Below are positions 1-12,255 of a DNA stretch of 64,000 nt, piece by piece. Source of the DNA: Datura wrightii (taxonomy: Eukaryota > Streptophyta > Magnoliopsida > Solanales > Solanaceae); NCBI GenBank assembly GCA_035772735.1, contig JASDFA010000007.1, positions 145,017,001-145,081,000 on the forward strand, in the 5' to 3' direction. The first letter of the stretch is position 1. Every line of letters begins with the position of its first letter. The notes below the pieces were generated by a model, which saw only the letters and a program-made list of their open reading frames with translations, did not search any database and had not been told where the DNA came from. Position numbers and translations under genes: made by a program.

Positions 1-792
1 TCTTTTTACTTATAAAATAGATAAGAAATTCACTTATTTTCCACGAAAAAATATTTATTTCGTGCCAAATACATCCTTAATGTTTTGTCCAAAGCCTCCC
101 TAATCCTCTTTAATCCCCCTTGAGGACCACTACGTTAAAATAACTGGTGAGCTGGTTGACAACAGGGGCGTGTAAACCAACTCACATTAGCTCGCGATTT
201 CTAAAATGTGAACACATTTACAGATGGAAACAATATTTGGCCAATTCAGCATCCATGTGTATTTTCATACAAAGAAATTAACATTTTAGATAAATAAATG
301 AAACAATGAATAAGGTATAAAACTCGCAAAAAAATTACAATTTAGATATATATATATATACTGCTATTCTAAGCAACAGTTTACATTTATTTCAACGAAA
401 TTAACATTATACAGTTTTTGGTCATGTCGTATCAATTTATTTATTTCACGAAAGAGTACTCAGATCTGTTGGAATAGAGGAGATGGAACAACAGATGTTA
501 GCATATTTCTGCCACTTTTATGAACGAGATAAATAACAGTTTGAAAAAGCCAATATGAAAGATCATTCTATTCTATATTAAACCAAACAACATAGATTCA
601 GTTTTAATAGAAAAGATAACTTGATTATTATACCATGAATATGCTCTTCCTCATTAACAGAAAGTAGCAAATCTATACAAGTTTTGTTCTTCTTCAACAA
701 AAAGAAGAGGCCTAACCTAAAACTAGAACCAGAACAAAGAGTAAAAAGACCAATTATTTTTTATTCCTTTTCTTCCAACATTCATTTTAGTT
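1..792. other. 3' flank of invertase gene 1
   Basis: AT-rich sequence downstream of the minus-strand invertase stop codon. No coding region is recognisable. A candidate poly(A) signal AATAAA lies on the minus strand at about 760..765, some 28 nt past the stop, so part of this stretch is probably 3' UTR. The rest shows nothing identifiable. Confidence 0.5.
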
Positions 793-3700
793 CTATCTCT
801 CGGGTTTATCCATGCTCCAGGCGTCAAGAGTCTCAACTGTAATTGGCTCGGTGCCATTATTGAAAACAAATAAATGTGCATCGTCATAAATGGCTAATGT
901 TGGATAAACTCTTGACAAAATACATACTTTCCCACCGGCACCAAAACTTTCTACCACTGAGTGATCAATCTGTAAAAATGATAATAATAGTTAAAAAAAA
1001 AAAAAGAACAGAAAAGTTAACTAGTTGTCAAATTGAGTTTTAAGTATATCTTTATGGAAAAATAAGTACTAAAGAAAACTTACCAAACTCCTTAGAGACA
1101 GTTTCTTGTCTGATAGATCTACATCAACAAATCCAGCAAATGATGGTTTATACATTTTCTCGTCATTCTTGAGAGTCGACCTATGACCAAAAAGGAAAAA
1201 ATTAGTTATGGTTTATACCGTAAATAATTTTTATATTACAAGGTCATTTTGACTTGTTTTACCAAGTCATTTTAAAGATTTCTAATTTGACATTTTATAG
1301 AAGCATCATCTAAATATCATTTGAATGATCTAATCATATGAAATATTAAATTAGGTGAGTTAAGATTGCATAGATGTCAAAAGAGTGAAAACTTACTTTG
1401 ATGCATCGGAGCACATGAAAACCTTATAGTTATCTTGGAACTTGAATACTCTGAAGAATACGGGTGTGTACTCTTCTAAGTTTTTAGAAGACAATGTTAG
1501 AAGTCCAAATGGTCCAAGTCCACCTTGAACTGTTGAACCCCTAATAGCACATACATCTTGAGCATAAAGATCAACCCAACTAGGATCAAATTCTTCTGCA
1601 TTTTCTAAGCTTGAAAATGAAAATGTCACTTCAACATCAGCCTGCCATTAGATTAACACCTAAAATTAGCCCTATATTTTTCTAAACATAATATGTTAAT
1701 TTCATATCTTGAAGCTATTGTAAATCGATAAAAAAAAAACCTGTGCAGATGTGATTCCTTTAACTTCAACCGTTTCTCCTTTATCCAAATTGTGATTTCT
1801 TAGCTCCACCTTCTGCTTTCTCAGAGTTTCTAACTCTTCAACGGGCCATTGAACCAACTGTTTACCACTAGGATCAAGCCACAATTTGCGAGGAATCGCC
1901 TGAATTCCAGCCCATCCTTTCTCGATGGCGTCTTTTGGAGCTGCATCTGATTCATTGGCCCATCCCCATAAAATTCTTCGATTCTTGCTAGAATCATAGA
2001 ACGTTTTTGATGCATAAAAATTACCATAATCCAATCTCAATCCCTTCCATCCATCAATCGATGTATTATCCGGAATATACCTATCTATTTTTGTGTCATA
2101 GGTACCAATTGTGTAGTACTCAAATCTAGTAGCATCAAGACTAACTTTAAGAACATGTTTAACGTTGTCACCATTATATGATGTGTCCAAACCATCCGTA
2201 TGCTTTAATGATACCGGAAAGAAATCAGGACATTCCCAATTTCCAGTGTTGGCTTTGGTATGAAGTGGGTGTTTGGCTTTGGTCCATTTCATGAAGTCCC
2301 GACTCCTGTATAATAGAGCTACTCCTCTATGCTTTCTAAGGTTGCCAAGCAATATTCTCCAATGCCCATCTTGACCTAACCAAGCTGTTGTTGGGTCACG
2401 AAATTGGGTTTTGTTGATGCTACTGTCAGCTACTACTAACGGATTGTCGTCGGGCTTGATCCATTTACGAAGAAATGGGTCGGACAAGTCAGCAGGTATG
2501 GCATAGTTTTGCACTTGGGTATTATTGGCATCCACTATTCCGGTGTAGAGAATAACAGGCTTGTTGCCCGGAAGAATAGTGGCTGATCCGGACCATGTAC
2601 CATATTTGTCGAACGCTTTGGATGGATAAATTGCGGGCTCTAAACGAATCCAATTAATCAAATCTGTGGATACTGAATGGGCCCAAACAATGTTGCCCCA
2701 TACTGACCCTTTCGGATTGTACTGGTAGAAAAGATGATAGACTCCATTGTAATACATTGGACCTGTTGAAAAAAAAAAAAGGACAATAAAAGATTAATGT
2801 AAATGAAATTGGATTATATTTTTTTAAAAAAATTATGAAAAATATTAAGTATAAAACTCGATCTTACCATTGGGGTCTATTGTTTGTTGTTTGGAAGCAT
2901 CCGAACCATGTCCATAAGAAAGAATTATTGGAAAATGATTAGTTAAGTCATTTCAATGTAATTGAAAAAGTAGAATACTCCAATTAAATCTCAAAAAAAA
3001 AAAAAAGGATAAAGGCACATGGAGACCTATCACAGATCTTAATATTTGGAATCGGTTTTAGAGTTTAATGATAAAATACAAAGTATCATGAGTTTTCTAT
3101 TCAGGCATACGAGCATGGAAGTTTTCTATTTGAATTATTATTAAATATTTATCAAAATATATTTCAATTATAAATGTATTTTAATAAATATTTAAATCTA
3201 TAGTTGAGTTATGAAACTTAAAAAAAAAAGAAGGAGATAGTTGAAATATGTTTTTTCATCATTCCTCTATATTTTATGTGTTGTATAACAATTTTTCTTA
3301 ATAGCAGTCATCACAGTATAAGTTTTCAACTTGTCTTACTATGCTCATTTCTTTTTAAGGACCCTATTCACATATATGAAAAGCATACTGTAATGCTCAT
3401 GTTATAGATATGTGTATATATAATTTTTTTTGTGTGTGTAAAAACAAAAATGAAATAAAACAAATTAAAAGAAACGGACAAACAAATTTGCAGTTAAAAA
3501 GCACATAGTTTGAATTTCTTTGGGACGGAGATTTCAGTCACTGAACAGATAACATATATCTAGGTAATGTAAAACAAAATATTTATCTTTTTAAAGCATA
3601 TTATTATGAACAGAGAAATTTAGTGTAGTTTCTAAACAGAGAAATCATGCATGTCCACTTCAATTTGTAAGTTCAAATAACAGATACTGTTCTACAAACC

Positions 3701-5349
3701 CACGGGTGGATGTAGTTTATATTTATCGAGCTCAATCGAATCTAATATTTTTTTTTTCATATAAATCATAAATATATAATTTTTGTCTCATTTTATGTGA
3801 ATAGAATCATCAGAAAATGGGGTGTATGCAAATTGATAAGTCTTGGGAAGGGGACATATGTAGATTTTACCCCTACATAAAGAGTTTTTGATAAATTCTC
3901 GGGTCAAACACATTTTAACTGAATACAATAACAATAATATATATAGTATGATTAACTCAACTGATAAGTATGGGGAAGATGGATATATGCAAACCTTACA
4001 CCTACCTTGGGAGAGAGATTTTTTCAGATAAATCAAGGCTTTTTAAGATAAATCCTCAGGTCAAAACATTGACTTTTCACACGACAAAAACAATAATAAT
4101 TAGAAACCCTCGGGTCAAAATATTTATTTTGAATAAACACGACAACTACAATACATAGTAGGGTTTTGAGAAGATAGGGATTATGCAAATCTTACCCTTA
4201 CTTTGTTAGAGAGACCTTTTCATATAAATCATCTGGTCAAAACATTTTGACTTAACACTTAACACATTAACAACAGGTGTAAACTTTACCCTTATATAGG
4301 AAGATTTTTTAAGATAAATCCTCGGTTAGTAACATTTTGACTTAACATGACAACAACAATATACGTAGTAAGATACCAACCCATGTGATGGGTTTGGGGA
4401 AGGGGGTGGCAGAGAGACTTTTTCAAATAAATCATTGGGTCAAAACATTTTGACTGAACACAAGAACAACAATATAAATAATATGATTCCAACCGATAAG
4501 CATGTAAGATGGGGTGTATGTAAATCTTGCCCCTAACTTGTGAGATAAAGAGACTTTTTCAGGTAGATCCTCAACACTTTTTTAGATAAATCGTCGGGTC
4601 AAAATATTTTAACTTAACACAACAAAAAATGACTTAACACAATAAAATAATAATAATTTCAATTGATTGGTCTAGAAAAGGTGGGGTGTATATAGGGGTT
4701 ACAACTTATTTACAACTTATTTATATACACCTTCAGCTCAAAACATTTTTGTGTAGACACACTAAATTGAAAGTCTTGTTGGTTTGAAATTTGTGATTTA
4801 GAACATAAGATAGACATAGGACTATAACAATCAACTCATTGAAGGTAACCTGACATTATTTTAGAATATAGAAAGATACTATTCTTTTTTAGAAAATTTG
4901 AAAATTTTAAAAAGTGTATCATGAATTAAAATAAAATTTTACTAAATAATTGATAAATATGTGAACTTCTAATTTGTGAGAGCTTTGAATATTGAAGTAT
5001 AAATCAATTGTCTTCATATTAAAATAGTTAATGCTTTCTTGATTTGTATTAAATAACATTTATATTCTTCATATTTGAAGATCATCTGTATTTAAAATAA
5101 ATTGAATGTAGTATCATCTTATAGTACATAATCCAAGTCTAATGAGAGAATAACAATTACAAAAGCAAAAAATACCCTGACGTGGTAATTTGTTTATCTA
5201 ATTGTTTTAATCAAATAAATTTGATTCAAAATAATTATTATTTTAAAAAATTTAAAAGACATTTTTGTAAATCTACTCTCTAAAAAAAGTATATATCATT
5301 AGACACCAAAAGAAAAAATCAATTAATTAATATTTCTTTTAAAAAAAAT

Positions 5350-5417
<68 letters not shown>

Positions 5418-5732
5418 CTGTCAAAATAAAAAAAACCAACTTCTCCCAAACCTACGAATTATTATACCAATAAACTGACACCAAATCGTCATTGTATAAT
5501 ATAATACGAACAGATGAACGGGATTAGAGAGCAAAGACGTACCATTGATCCAGTGTCTAGGAGGTTGAAAATGGTAACCAGTTCTATGAATTTTTCTTAC
5601 ATTAAGAGCACTTGATGATTGTAACTTCGAAAAAACTTCATGTGAAGCATTAACCCCATTGTTGCTGTAGAAAAACATCAAAATCAGCAGAATTGACAAA
5701 CCCCAAAGATTACATTTGCTTAAAAACTCCAT
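793..5732 (-). CDS. Cell-wall (apoplastic) invertase, beta-fructofuranosidase, GH32
   Basis: Hydrolyses sucrose to glucose and fructose in the apoplast, supplying sink tissues. Exons on the minus strand: 5543..5732, 2868..2876, 1741..2762, 1397..1641, 1084..1180, 793..969. They add up to 1740 nt (579 aa plus stop), all introns GT-AG and in phase. Residues 1-30 form a hydrophobic signal peptide. The nucleophile motif NDPNG is at residues 63-67, split over the 9-bp mini-exon. WSGSA is near 123-127, RDP at 188-190 and WECPD at 242-246. The proline in WECPD is typical of cell-wall rather than vacuolar isoforms. Length is normal for the family. The start is the first ATG, about 75 nt below a TATA box. 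A second, broken invertase locus lies upstream in the same orientation, resembling the tandem cell-wall invertase pairs known in tomato (LIN5/LIN7) and potato (invGE/invGF). Which orthologue this is cannot be settled here. Confidence 0.95.
2868..2876 (-). other. 9-bp mini-exon 2 of invertase gene 1
   Basis: On the minus strand the nine bases ACCCCAATG are preceded by AG (2877..2878) and followed by GT (2866..2867). They supply most of the catalytic DPN tripeptide. The G ending exon 1 completes the Asp codon, and the final G starts the Gly codon. A mini-exon here is a known hallmark of plant acid invertase genes. Confidence 0.93.
3790..4760. repeat. About seven degenerate tandem copies of a ~90-170 bp unit
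   Basis: The phrases 'gataagtatggggaagatgg', 'gtatgcaaatcttaccccta', 'agagagactttttcagata' and 'cgggtcaaaacattttgact' recur in the same order from about 3800 to 4750. Copies begin near 3815, 3960, 4170, 4280, 4380, 4495 and 4670, with variable internal deletions. The core (CTTACCCCTACCTT ... AGAGA ... TTTTCAGATAAATC) resembles a module common in dicot short interspersed repeats, judged from memory. The repeated unit may therefore derive from a SINE-like element that expanded inside the intron. Confidence 0.6.
5350..5414. repeat. (CA)n(TA)n compound microsatellite
   Basis: Uninterrupted CA dinucleotides run straight into a long TA run, ending at 5414. It lies in intron 1 of the invertase gene, close to exon 1. 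Confidence 0.9.
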
Positions 5733-5807
5733 TTTTGACAGAGAAGTTTTCTGGCTAATTTTGAGAGCAAGAAAGAAACTGATGAAGAAGTTGAAAGAGT
5801 GTGGATA

Positions 5808-5816
5808 CTATTTATA
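5808..5816 (-). promoter_or_regulatory. TATA box of invertase gene 1
   Basis: The minus strand reads TATAAATAG about 75 nt upstream of the ATG at 5732, a normal plant TATA position. The DNA beyond it is very AT-rich. Confidence 0.7.
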
Positions 5817-6114
5817 GAGAAAAACTAAAGATTAGTCAACCTAAAATATAGGGAAATAAATGGTCAAGATTGTTATTATGACTTATTATCTACATTATCT
5901 TTTTATTATCATTATTGTTATCTTAAAAAAAAAACCTAATATAACAAAATATACCTAAAAAAGTTGATATATTAACATACCTTTTATTTTATCACGATAA
6001 AAACTGATCATTTACCAGAATTATTTATTTCTCTTTTTTATTTCTTTTCTTTTTATGCGACAAGAGGTAATATTGTACATGTTTAAATTAGTAAACAAAA
6101 TAATATAGATACAC

Positions 6115-7286
6115 GTGGTTATATATATATATATGATAAATATACGTATAATAAAGTTGACATATAAAGATAAAATATGGGAATATTACACAGTAATATT
6201 TTATACAAATATAGTTGATAATAATAATAATAATATAGTTGATAATATAATAAAAATATTATATACAAATATAGTTGATAATAATAATAATAGGATATAA
6301 CCATTGAGCCGGAATAGAAATTTATATATTTTCCACTATTTGTGATTTAACACCAATACAACTATTATTTTAACGGATATATAAGGATTAATTAATTGGA
6401 TGTTTAATTTTAGGACTCTATCTCTCTGTTGATAATTAATCGCATTTAGAATATGTTAAAAGTATTTTTATGTGTATAATATGTTAATTTATTTTTATTA
6501 TCAAATATAAAAAAATTAGTAGTAATAATTGTTAAGTAATCGAGTGATTTTCATCACTTTTTTCGTTTTGAAGAGCTGTTTATTAAATAATTTTTTTAAT
6601 TTTTTTTTGTATAATTTAGAAACAATTTAAATCACGGATTAAAAATTTATTTCAAGCAAATTACAAATCATATGAGAAAATGTTAAAACATAATTTAAAA
6701 TTTTGTAAGTTATTCAATTGTCAGGTATCTGTCTAATATTTTGTTAATTAGCACTACTATTAGTGTTCTACAAAAATAGCAGATTTTGTTCCTTTTTTTT
6801 TCTTCATATTTTAAAAAATTCGATATGTTAAGAAAATATTTGAAAAGGATAAGTCCCACTAATCAGGTTCATTTTTATTCTCTAATTATGTGTTCTCATT
6901 TCTCTCTCTTCTTGTATCTAAACGAGTAGTTACTTCTAATTTTTATCATTATATTTCTGCTATAAATTTATTTAGGATTGAGATTCGGTCAATTACTATT
7001 TCATCAAGTATTGTTTAATGGATATATAAGATTATGCCACATCATCAAGATAAAATATGATGTCTCTAAATTTATTTGTATTAAATTGTAAAAAATAATT
7101 CATAGTCTTACAAATTTATTTTGCATATTTTTTGGGTATAATGTCGATCTATTTCTATTAATAAATGTAAAATAATAATAATAATTTATTTGTATTAAAT
7201 TGTAAAAAATTAATTCTTTAGTCTTACAAATTTATTTTGCATATTTTTTGGGTATAATGTCGACCTATTTCTATTAATAAATGTAA

Positions 7287-7352
<66 letters not shown>

Positions 7353-8700
7353 TTTGAAAAAGAAAGCAATTAGAAGTAATAATTGTTAGGTAATCGAGTG
7401 ATTTTCACCCGACGTCTTTTTTGAATAGTTATTTAATAAATATATATTTTTAATATAATTGACGAATCTTTCAAATCATGACCTAAAAATTATTTTTTTG
7501 AGCAAATTGTAAATCCTATAAAAAATAATTAAAATAAAATAAAATATCTATTATTTAAAATTAAGGAATGAATTTAATTTTTAAATTAAAATTAAAGGAT
7601 TAAAATATTTTTTACCCTTTGTATAACTCCTATAAAAAGAGATAATTATATTGTTGTCTAACAAAATTTGGTAAACTTCTAAAAATTACTCTAGGATAAA
7701 CTTTAATTAAAAAGTGGGGTCTGTTTTGAAAAAATTGTTTTGCCCATGACTATATATTAATACAATTGATATATAAATATATAGTATGAGAATATTACAC
7801 AGCAATATTATATATAAATATAGTTGATATATAATAACAATAATATTATTAAGATATAACCATTGAGCCTAAATAGAAATTGATATATTTTCCACTATTT
7901 GTGATTTAACACCAATACAATAATTATTTTAACGGATATATAAGGATTAATTAATTAGATGTTTAATTTTAGGACTCTATCTCTCTGTTGATAATTAACC
8001 CCATCAAGAATATGGTAAAAGTATTTTTTTTTGTGTATATATTATGTTAATTTACTTTTATTATCAAATATTAAAAAAGAAATTAGTAGTAATAATTGTT
8101 AAATAATCGAGTGATTTTCATCATTTTTTTCATTTCGGAGAGCTGTTTATTAAATACATTTTTTTTTGTATAATTTACAAACAACTTAAATCACGGCTTA
8201 GAAGTTCATTTTAAGCAAATTACATATCATAGAGAAAATGTTAAATCATAATTTAAAATTTTATAAGTTATTCAATTGTCAGGTGTTAATTAATATTTTG
8301 TTAATTAACACATTTATTAGTGTTCTACAAAAATAGCTGATTTTATTACAGTTTTTCCATATTTTAAGAAAATATTTGAAAAGGATAAGTACCAATAAAC
8401 AGGGATTCATTATTATTCTCTAATTATGTATTTTTATTTCTCTTTCTTCTTATATCTAAACGAGTAGTTAGTGCTAATTTTTACCATTATATTTCTGCTA
8501 TAAATTTGTGAGATATAAAAGTAACATTTGAATATTTTTTTGGGTATATAATATGTTGATCTTTTCCTATTACCAAATGTAAAAATTAAAAAAAGGCAAT
8601 TAGCAGTAATAATTGTTAAGTAATCGAGAGATTTTCACCCGATGATTTTTTTGAATATTTATTTAGTAAATAACTTTTTAATATAATTCATAAATTTTTT
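6115..8700. repeat. Internal tandem duplication, period about 1.56 kb
   Basis: The block around 6295..6800 ('aaccattgagcc', 'ccactatttgtgatttaaca', 'ggactctatctctctgttga') is repeated at about 7855..8360 with small changes. The following 'gttaagtaatcgag' segments match as well. This is a direct duplication within the promoter-distal spacer. No coding potential. Confidence 0.75.
7287..7352. repeat. (AAT)n microsatellite
   Basis: More than 20 AAT/ATA triplets without interruption, following 'tctattaataaatgt'. A homologous shorter run lies at 11053..11095 in the second copy of the duplicated segment. Confidence 0.95.
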
Positions 8701-9119
8701 AAATCACAATTTAAAACTTTTTCTTTTGAGCAAATTGTAAATCATATGAAAAAAATACAATTATAATCTAAAATTTTAAAGATTATATTGGCATAACTCT
8801 TATGAAAAGAGATAATTATATTGTTGTATTGCAAATCTGGTAAAAATTTTAAAAATTACTTTTGGATAAACTTTGAATAAAAAGTGGAGGCTGTTTTAGA
8901 AGAATTGTTTTATCGGATTTTTTTTCGGAAGATCTGTTTATTTTGTTTTAAAAGTTCACAATAATTAAAATAAATCTACTTTACTATTGTAAGAAGTTTA
9001 TTTTAACTTAAAACATGAAATCTATTCTTATATGAATTAATTATACATTCTAATTAAATATAAATTAAATAAATACTAAATTTCAAACAAATTTAGTTTT
9101 TTAATTTTAATTATTTTTC

Positions 9120-10125
9120 CAACACAACCATTGTTATTAATCACTATTATCGTCAAGTCAACTACATCTACCACCTCCATCATTATAATTATATTCATTG
9201 TCACTACTATCACTACGGTTAGTCGCAACTACCAACTACCTTTACAATCACAATTAGCACTACCAACACACACATTTTTCGGTCACCACAATCATCACTG
9301 CGAATTGCTAACATCTATCAGCCACCACCACCACTATCAACCGCCACCATCGCGCCAATTACTACAACACTAAACACCTCCACCACTAGTTACTACAATA
9401 CTAAACACCTCCATTGTCATAACTATCACTACCATCAATACTAGTCATTAGCACAATCCATTACCACCGCCATCACTGGAAATCATCTTAATCATTACTA
9501 GCAAACATAAATATTTTTTTTATTCAAATAATAATTTAATTTTATTAAATTTATCTAATTTTTTCTAATATTTTATTACTTTTTTTAATTAAAATTTTAT
9601 ATTTATTATTTTTATAAATAAATAAATAAAAATTCAAATATTAAAAAGCAAATAGTCATAATCATTTAATGTTCGGATCTAGAGACAACATCTTTAATCA
9701 TTCAGATGTGCTTTCAAATTTAGATGTCTTATAGCTGGCCAAACTTTTCAAATCAGCTTATTTTGAGATGTGCTTTTTTTAAAAATGCTTATCAAAAAGT
9801 GGTTTTTTCAAAAGTGCTTGTGAGAAACAGTTTGTGTTTGATCAATAAATTCAAAAAACACCTTTTGAATAATAATTAATGTTTGATCAAGCTTTTAAAA
9901 AATGCTTCTAAGTTTATTTTTCATAAAAGTGTTTTTCTAATAAGTGTTTTTTGGGAAGAACTATTTTTTTAGCTTCTGAAAAACAGCTTCTGCTACTCCC
10001 TAAAATCACTTATTTTCTCTTAAAAACTTAGTCAAACACCTCTTTTCTTTAAAAAAAAAATAAGTGTTTTTTAGAAAAACTAAGCACTTTTGACCAAAAA
10101 AACTATTGATCTTAATGAAAATAAT
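9120..10125. mobile_element. Decayed element with CAY-triplet-rich core (copy 1)
   Basis: The core at 9120..9480 is rich in CAC, ATC and TAC triplets and can be read as a His/Thr-rich frame, but that reflects base composition rather than a gene. It is followed by 'cattcagatgtgctttcaaatttagatgtctta' and, after a nested MITE, by 'gaggtctta' at about 10119. Related copies are at 11525..12255 and, in opposite orientation, 14918..15978. The ends (AGACCTCA) suggest a non-autonomous DNA transposon, possibly hAT-like. The left end of this copy is not defined. Confidence 0.4.
9732..10106. mobile_element. MITE with TGGCCAAA-type termini, nested in the triplet-rich element
   Basis: Begins TGGCCAAACTTTTCAAA and ends CACTTTTGACCAAAAA, so the termini are imperfect inverted repeats; the interior is rich in 'aagtgcttttt' motifs. 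The paralogous element at about 12215..12235 reads straight through the corresponding site (gatgtcttcatcttaata). It serves as an empty site and supports recent insertion here. About 375 bp, non-coding. Confidence 0.6.
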
Positions 10126-11052
10126 TGAGGTCTTAGGCCCTTGAAATTTTGAGATGCAAATATTTTTTATAGTAATTTTATGATTTTATTTTAGTTTAGA
10201 CAATATTAAAATTTGTAGAAAATTAAAAAAAAAAGTAAAAATAAAGAGAGGGAGATTGTCTACTCTTCAATAATAAAAATATTTTACAACTTTTAATTAA
10301 ATTACTTAAATTTTCATATTAGTAAATATAATTTTTTACAACAATATCAAAGATAAGATATTGTAAATACATATCTAACATTTTATTTATCTAAATTACT
10401 TCTACCTAATATAAATAGTAATATTACTATATGAAGTTAGCAATTTTATATTATTTAAGCATATTATATTATAAACAGATAATACGAGAAAAACTAAAGA
10501 TTAGTCAACAAAAAATATAGAGAAATAAATGGTTAAGATTGTTATTATAACTTATTTATCTATGTCATCTTATCATTATCATTATCCTTTAGAAAAAACA
10601 TAATGTAACAAAATCTCTCCTAAAAAGTTGATATATCAGTTTCTCTTAACTATACAACTCAATAAATACCTGTAATTGCAGGTTACAATAATAACATTCC
10701 TTTTATTTTATCATAGTAAAAACTGATCATTTACAATAAATGTTTATTTCTCTCTCTTTTTTCTTTTATGCTGCATTTGCATTAAAAATATTAGACCGTT
10801 TATGTTTTATAATTGTTGTATATATATAGGTTGTATATAATTATTGACAAAAATAAGGGATAATATTATACATGTTTAAATTAGTAAACAAAATAATATG
10901 GATATACGTTAATACATATATATATATACACACACAATACAGTTGATATATAAAAATATAATATGAAAATATCATAGAAACGCTAAATTTGTTACCATTA
11001 TATATATATTTTTTGGGTATAATATGTTGATCTATTTCTATTACCAAATGTA

Positions 11053-11053
11053 A

Positions 11054-11095
<42 letters not shown>
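11053..11095. repeat. (AAT)n microsatellite
   Basis: Uninterrupted AAT repeats in the same sequence context as the run at 7287..7352, so it was copied with the surrounding duplication and then changed in length. Confidence 0.9.
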
Positions 11096-11524
11096 TGTTA
11101 AGTAATCGAGGGATTTTCACCCGAGATTTCTTTTTGAATAGTTAAAATAAATAATTTTTTAAATAATAATTTACGAATCTTTCAAATCACGATTTAAAAA
11201 TTATTTTTTTTCAAGCAAACTATAAATCATATGAAAAAATATTAAATTATAATTTAATAGGATAAAGAGAGGAAAAAGTCTATTATTTAAAATTGAAGGA
11301 AAAATTTAATTTTCTAAAATAAAATTGAAAGATTAAAATGATTTTCGCCCTTCCGCATAACTCCTATAAAAAAGGTAATTATATCATTATATCACAATTA
11401 TGGTTAAACTTTTAAAAATTACCTTTGGATAAACTTTCATTAAAAAGTGGTGTTTGTTTTGAAAAAATTGATCTGTATTTTGTGGTTGTACACCAGGGTG
11501 GCTCCAGGGTTAGACAGGTAAAGC

Positions 11525-12255
11525 TCTTATCTTAGGCCCTCAAATATTTAAAAGTTTAAAATAATACAATATAAATTCACTTTACAATATCAAGAAATTT
11601 ATTTAACTCAAATCATGAAATTTATTTCAAATTTTAATTAAATATAAATTAGATAAATATTAAATTTATTGTTGTTAATCACTATTATCATCGGGCGTTA
11701 AGTCAGTGTCAATCATCTTTGCTATCACAACCACTCATTAATGACTATTACTCTCAGTTGCTACGGCATCTACATATATTTATATTCATTTTCACCATCA
11801 TTGTCGCTACCTCCATCACCACTATCGGTCACTACCATCACTACGACCAAACCCTACCACCAATACAACACTAAACACCTCCGCCGTCACGCCAATTACT
11901 ACAACACTAAACACCTCCACTGTCAAACTATCACTACTACCAATCATTACCACCACCATCATACAAATCATCTTAATCATCACTAGTAAACATAAAAATT
12001 TTATTTTTTTAGTCAAATAATAATTTAATGTTATTAAATTTATATATTTTTTCTAATATTTAATTACTCTTTTATTTGAATTTTATATTTATTATGTTTA
12101 CAAGTAAATAAATGATGCGCATTCAGATATTTAAAAGCAAATAGTCGTAACTATTCAGTGTTCAGATATAAATATAACATATTTAATCATTCAGATATAC
12201 TTTCAAATTTAGATGTCTTCATCTTAATAAAAAGAAGTGAGGTCTTAGATCTTTG
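11525..12255. mobile_element. Decayed element with triplet-rich core (copy 2)
   Basis: Related to copy 1: a triplet-rich core at 11670..11990, the segment 'aatcattcagata...tttagatgtctt', and the end 'gaggtctta' at about 12243. The left edge lies near 'cttaggccctcaaatattta'. Frames through the core that look His/Thr-rich or Val/Met-rich on opposite strands are products of the repeat composition. Non-autonomous, no transposase. Confidence 0.4.

Larger units (their letters stand above)
2877..5542 (-). other. Intron 1 of invertase gene 1 (2666 bp)
   Basis: Unusually long first intron separating the signal-peptide exon from the mini-exon. It contains degenerate repeats (3790..4760) and a CA/TA microsatellite (5350..5414). 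No open coding sequence inside it is convincing. The segment near 3470..3530 resembles the short intron 1 of the second invertase locus (near 30960..31010), which shows that the introns are homologous. Confidence 0.85.
5817..10490. repeat. Upstream region of gene 1; first copy of a tandemly duplicated segment
   Basis: The stretch starting 'aaaactaaagattagtcaac' at 5821 recurs at about 10491, and again in a decayed form at about 13207. Copies 1 and 2 then continue with matching AT-rich sequence: 'atatagaataaatggtcaagattgttatt', the AAT microsatellite, and the triplet-rich patches near 9120 and 11670. Copy 1 is about 4.7 kb and copy 2 about 2.7 kb, the difference being insertions and a further internal duplication. 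No gene is seen. Confidence 0.6.

Noticed and set aside
9131..9373. 80-codon Thr/His-rich open frame
   Set aside because: It arises from a CAY-triplet-rich transposon core; related frames occur in the paralogous cores on either strand, with no start context, domain or splice signals.
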